A DNA stretch of 6,041 nt from an uncultured Candidatus Melainabacteria bacterium. GTDB taxonomy: Bacteria > Cyanobacteriota > Vampirovibrionia > Gastranaerophilales > Gastranaerophilaceae. The notes under the pieces are model-generated. The model saw only the letters and a list, made by a program, of their open reading frames with translations. It was not told the origin of the DNA and made no database searches. Location of the stretch: assembly GCA_946622835.1 (NCBI GenBank), contig CAMOQI010000068.1, positions 1 to 6,041 on the forward strand. The letters run 5' to 3'. Numbering within the stretch: the stretch's first letter is position 1; each line of letters starts with the position of its first letter. Below are positions 4,760 to 6,041 of the stretch, one piece after another. Both the position numbers and the translations under genes were made by a program.

Positions 4760-6041
4760 TGGCGGCATTAAATATAAATATAGCTCAAGAACAAGAAAAA
4801 GCTAAAGAATATGTAAACTCTCAGGGTTTGCGAGTATTGGTTTGCGCAGGAACAGGTTGTGTTGCAAATGGCTCAATGAGGGTTATTGAAAAATTCAGAC
4901 AGCTTGGCGCTGATGTATCAACTCTCACGGATTATGACAAATTGACAATTGTTCCGACAGGTTGCCACGGATTTTGCGAGCAGGGAGTTCTTGTAATTAT
5001 CCCTGATAAACACGTGACATATGTTAAGGTTAAAGAAGAAGATGTTGAAGAAATTTATGAAAGTCATATAAAAAATAATCAACCTGTTGAAAGACTTTTA
5101 TACACTGATCCTAAAACCGGCGAACACGTTCATAAAAATGATGATATTAATTTTTATGCAAAACAAACAAGAACCGCACTTAAAAATTGCGGAAAGATAA
5201 ATGCGGAATCCTTGGATGAGGCAATCGCTGTCAGGGGTTATGAGGCTTTGGCAAAGGTTATAGAAGAAAATAATCCTGATGAAGTTATTGAAACAGTCAT
5301 TAAATCAGGGTTGCGTGGCAGAGGCGGCGGGGGTTTCCCTACAGGTATGAAGTGGAAATTTACTGCTGCAAACAAAGGCGGAAAGTCTTATGTTGTATGT
5401 AACGGAGATGAAGGCGATCCGGGTGCGTTTATGGATCGTTCCGTTATGGAGGGAGACCCGCATAAATTGTTGGAAGGTATGGCAATAGCCGGATTTGCCG
5501 TTGGTGCGGATGAGGCTTATATATATGTCCGCGCGGAATATCCTTTGGCAATCAAACGTCTTAGGAAAGCAATAGCAGACGCAGAGGAAAGACATTTCTT
5601 GGGTAAAAATATTATGGGAAGTGATTTCTCATTTACTATTCATATTAAAGAAGGTGCAGGAGCCTTTGTGTGTGGTGAAGAAACAGCTTTGATTGCGTCA
5701 ATTGAGGGCGAACGCGGTATGCCAAGACCAAAACCTCCATTTCCTGCAAATAAAGGTTTGTTTGGCAGACCTACATTAATTAATAACGTTGAAACGTTGG
5801 CGAATGTGCCATTAATTATATTGAACGGCGCTGATTGGTTTGCGCAAATGGGTTGTGAAACTTCAAAAGGTACAAAAACATTTGCTTTGACAGGTGAAGT
5901 TAACAATACAGGTCTTATAGAAGTTCCTATGGGTACAACATTAAGACAAATTATTTTTGATATAGGCGGCGGAATTCGCGGCGGTAAAAAGTTCAAAGCT
6001 GTTCAAATCGGCGGCCCCTCAGGCGGTTGTTTGACAGAAGA
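4759..6041 (+). CDS. nuoF: NuoF-like flavoprotein subunit with fused N-terminal ferredoxin-like domain, likely HydB/HndC (3'-truncated by window)
   Basis: This subunit binds FMN and NAD(P)H and passes electrons through Fe-S clusters. The 427 visible residues begin with a thioredoxin-like [2Fe-2S] domain (about 24-105) whose ligands are C29, C34, C69 and C73 (CAGTGC, CHGFC). That domain is fused in HydB/HndC-type hydrogenase subunits and absent from ordinary complex I NuoF. The NuoF core follows: GLRGRGGGGFPTGMKW (184-199) and CNGDEGDPGAF (214-224) for FMN, and GAGAFVCGEETALIASIEG (299-317) for NAD(P)H. The window ends in the SLBB-like region (GGPSGGCLTE), before the expected SCGxCxPC [4Fe-4S] motif and before any extra C-terminal ferredoxin domain. 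The start is fixed by AAAGGGG and the one-base overlap with nuoE. The likely role is the NAD(P)H-oxidising arm of an electron-bifurcating [FeFe]-hydrogenase; the hydrogenase subunit itself is not visible, so this stays an inference. Confidence 0.94.
   Translation, partial: MAALNINIAQEQEKAKEYVNSQGLRVLVCAGTGCVANGSMRVIEKFRQLGADVSTLTDYDKLTIVPTGCHGFCEQGVLVIIPDKHVTYVKVKEEDVEEIYESHIKNNQPVERLLYTDPKTGEHVHKNDDINFYAKQTRTALKNCGKINAESLDEAIAVRGYEALAKVIEENNPDEVIETVIKSGLRGRGGGGFPTGMKWKFTAANKGGKSYVVCNGDEGDPGAFMDRSVMEGDPHKLLEGMAIAGFAVGADEAYIYVRAEYPLAIKRLRKAIADAEERHFLGKNIMGSDFSFTIHIKEGAGAFVCGEETALIASIEGERGMPRPKPPFPANKGLFGRPTLINNVETLANVPLIILNGADWFAQMGCETSKGTKTFALTGEVNNTGLIEVPMGTTLRQIIFDIGGGIRGGKKFKAVQIGGPSGGCLTE

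Noticed and set aside
5305..5996. Two minus-strand open frames (5305-5595 and 5640-5996)
   Set aside because: Both are antisense to the conserved FMN and NAD(P)H motifs of the nuoF-like gene.

Overview
The window is AT-rich and gene-dense. It fits an anaerobic fermentative bacterium, most likely of the non-photosynthetic cyanobacterial sister group (Vampirovibrionia / Gastranaerophilales, formerly 'Melainabacteria'). Four things point that way: a DUF512 PDZ/radical-SAM protein, a family shared by Cyanobacteria and Clostridia; a pseudopilin-like C-terminal tail at the left edge; a signal-peptide protein of the surface-adhesin E type, which suggests a diderm; and NuoE/NuoF-type subunits of the kind that partner [FeFe]-hydrogenases. 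The lineage is inferred from gene content and style, and a Clostridia-like host cannot be excluded.

Layout. Positions 1-234 hold the 3' end of a plus-strand gene interrupted by an in-frame TAA at 64-66; coding-like sequence continues in the same frame to a second TAA at 232-234. Positions 295-2080 hold a minus-strand pair: a PadR-type winged-helix regulator, then a DUF512 PDZ/radical-SAM protein whose start lies inside the end of the regulator gene (20-nt overlap). A 51-bp divergent gap leads to a plus-strand gene for an unrecognised 286-residue HEFQH (putative zincin) protein. Its last 29 bases overlap the tail of a convergent minus-strand gene for a small exported adhesin-E-like protein. 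An 80-bp divergent gap leads to plus-strand nth (endonuclease III), followed by a hairpin region.

From 4140 to the right edge lies the start of an operon: a good promoter candidate, a leader of about 80 nt with a small hairpin, a strong Shine-Dalgarno, a NuoE-like [2Fe-2S] subunit, and a NuoF-like flavoprotein coupled by TAATG and cut off by the window end after 427 residues. Together these form the NAD(P)H-oxidising arm of a soluble multi-subunit oxidoreductase, most plausibly a HydABC-type electron-bifurcating [FeFe]-hydrogenase. The catalytic subunit would lie beyond the window.

Most of the window is ordinary chromosomal sequence. The points most worth a second look are the interrupted pilin-like gene, the unassigned HEFQH protein, the overlapping PadR/DUF512 pair, a run of genes lacking Shine-Dalgarno sequences whose start codons sit just after -10-like boxes, and the changed DNA-probing residues in Nth. 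I found no mobile element, CRISPR array, tRNA or rRNA.
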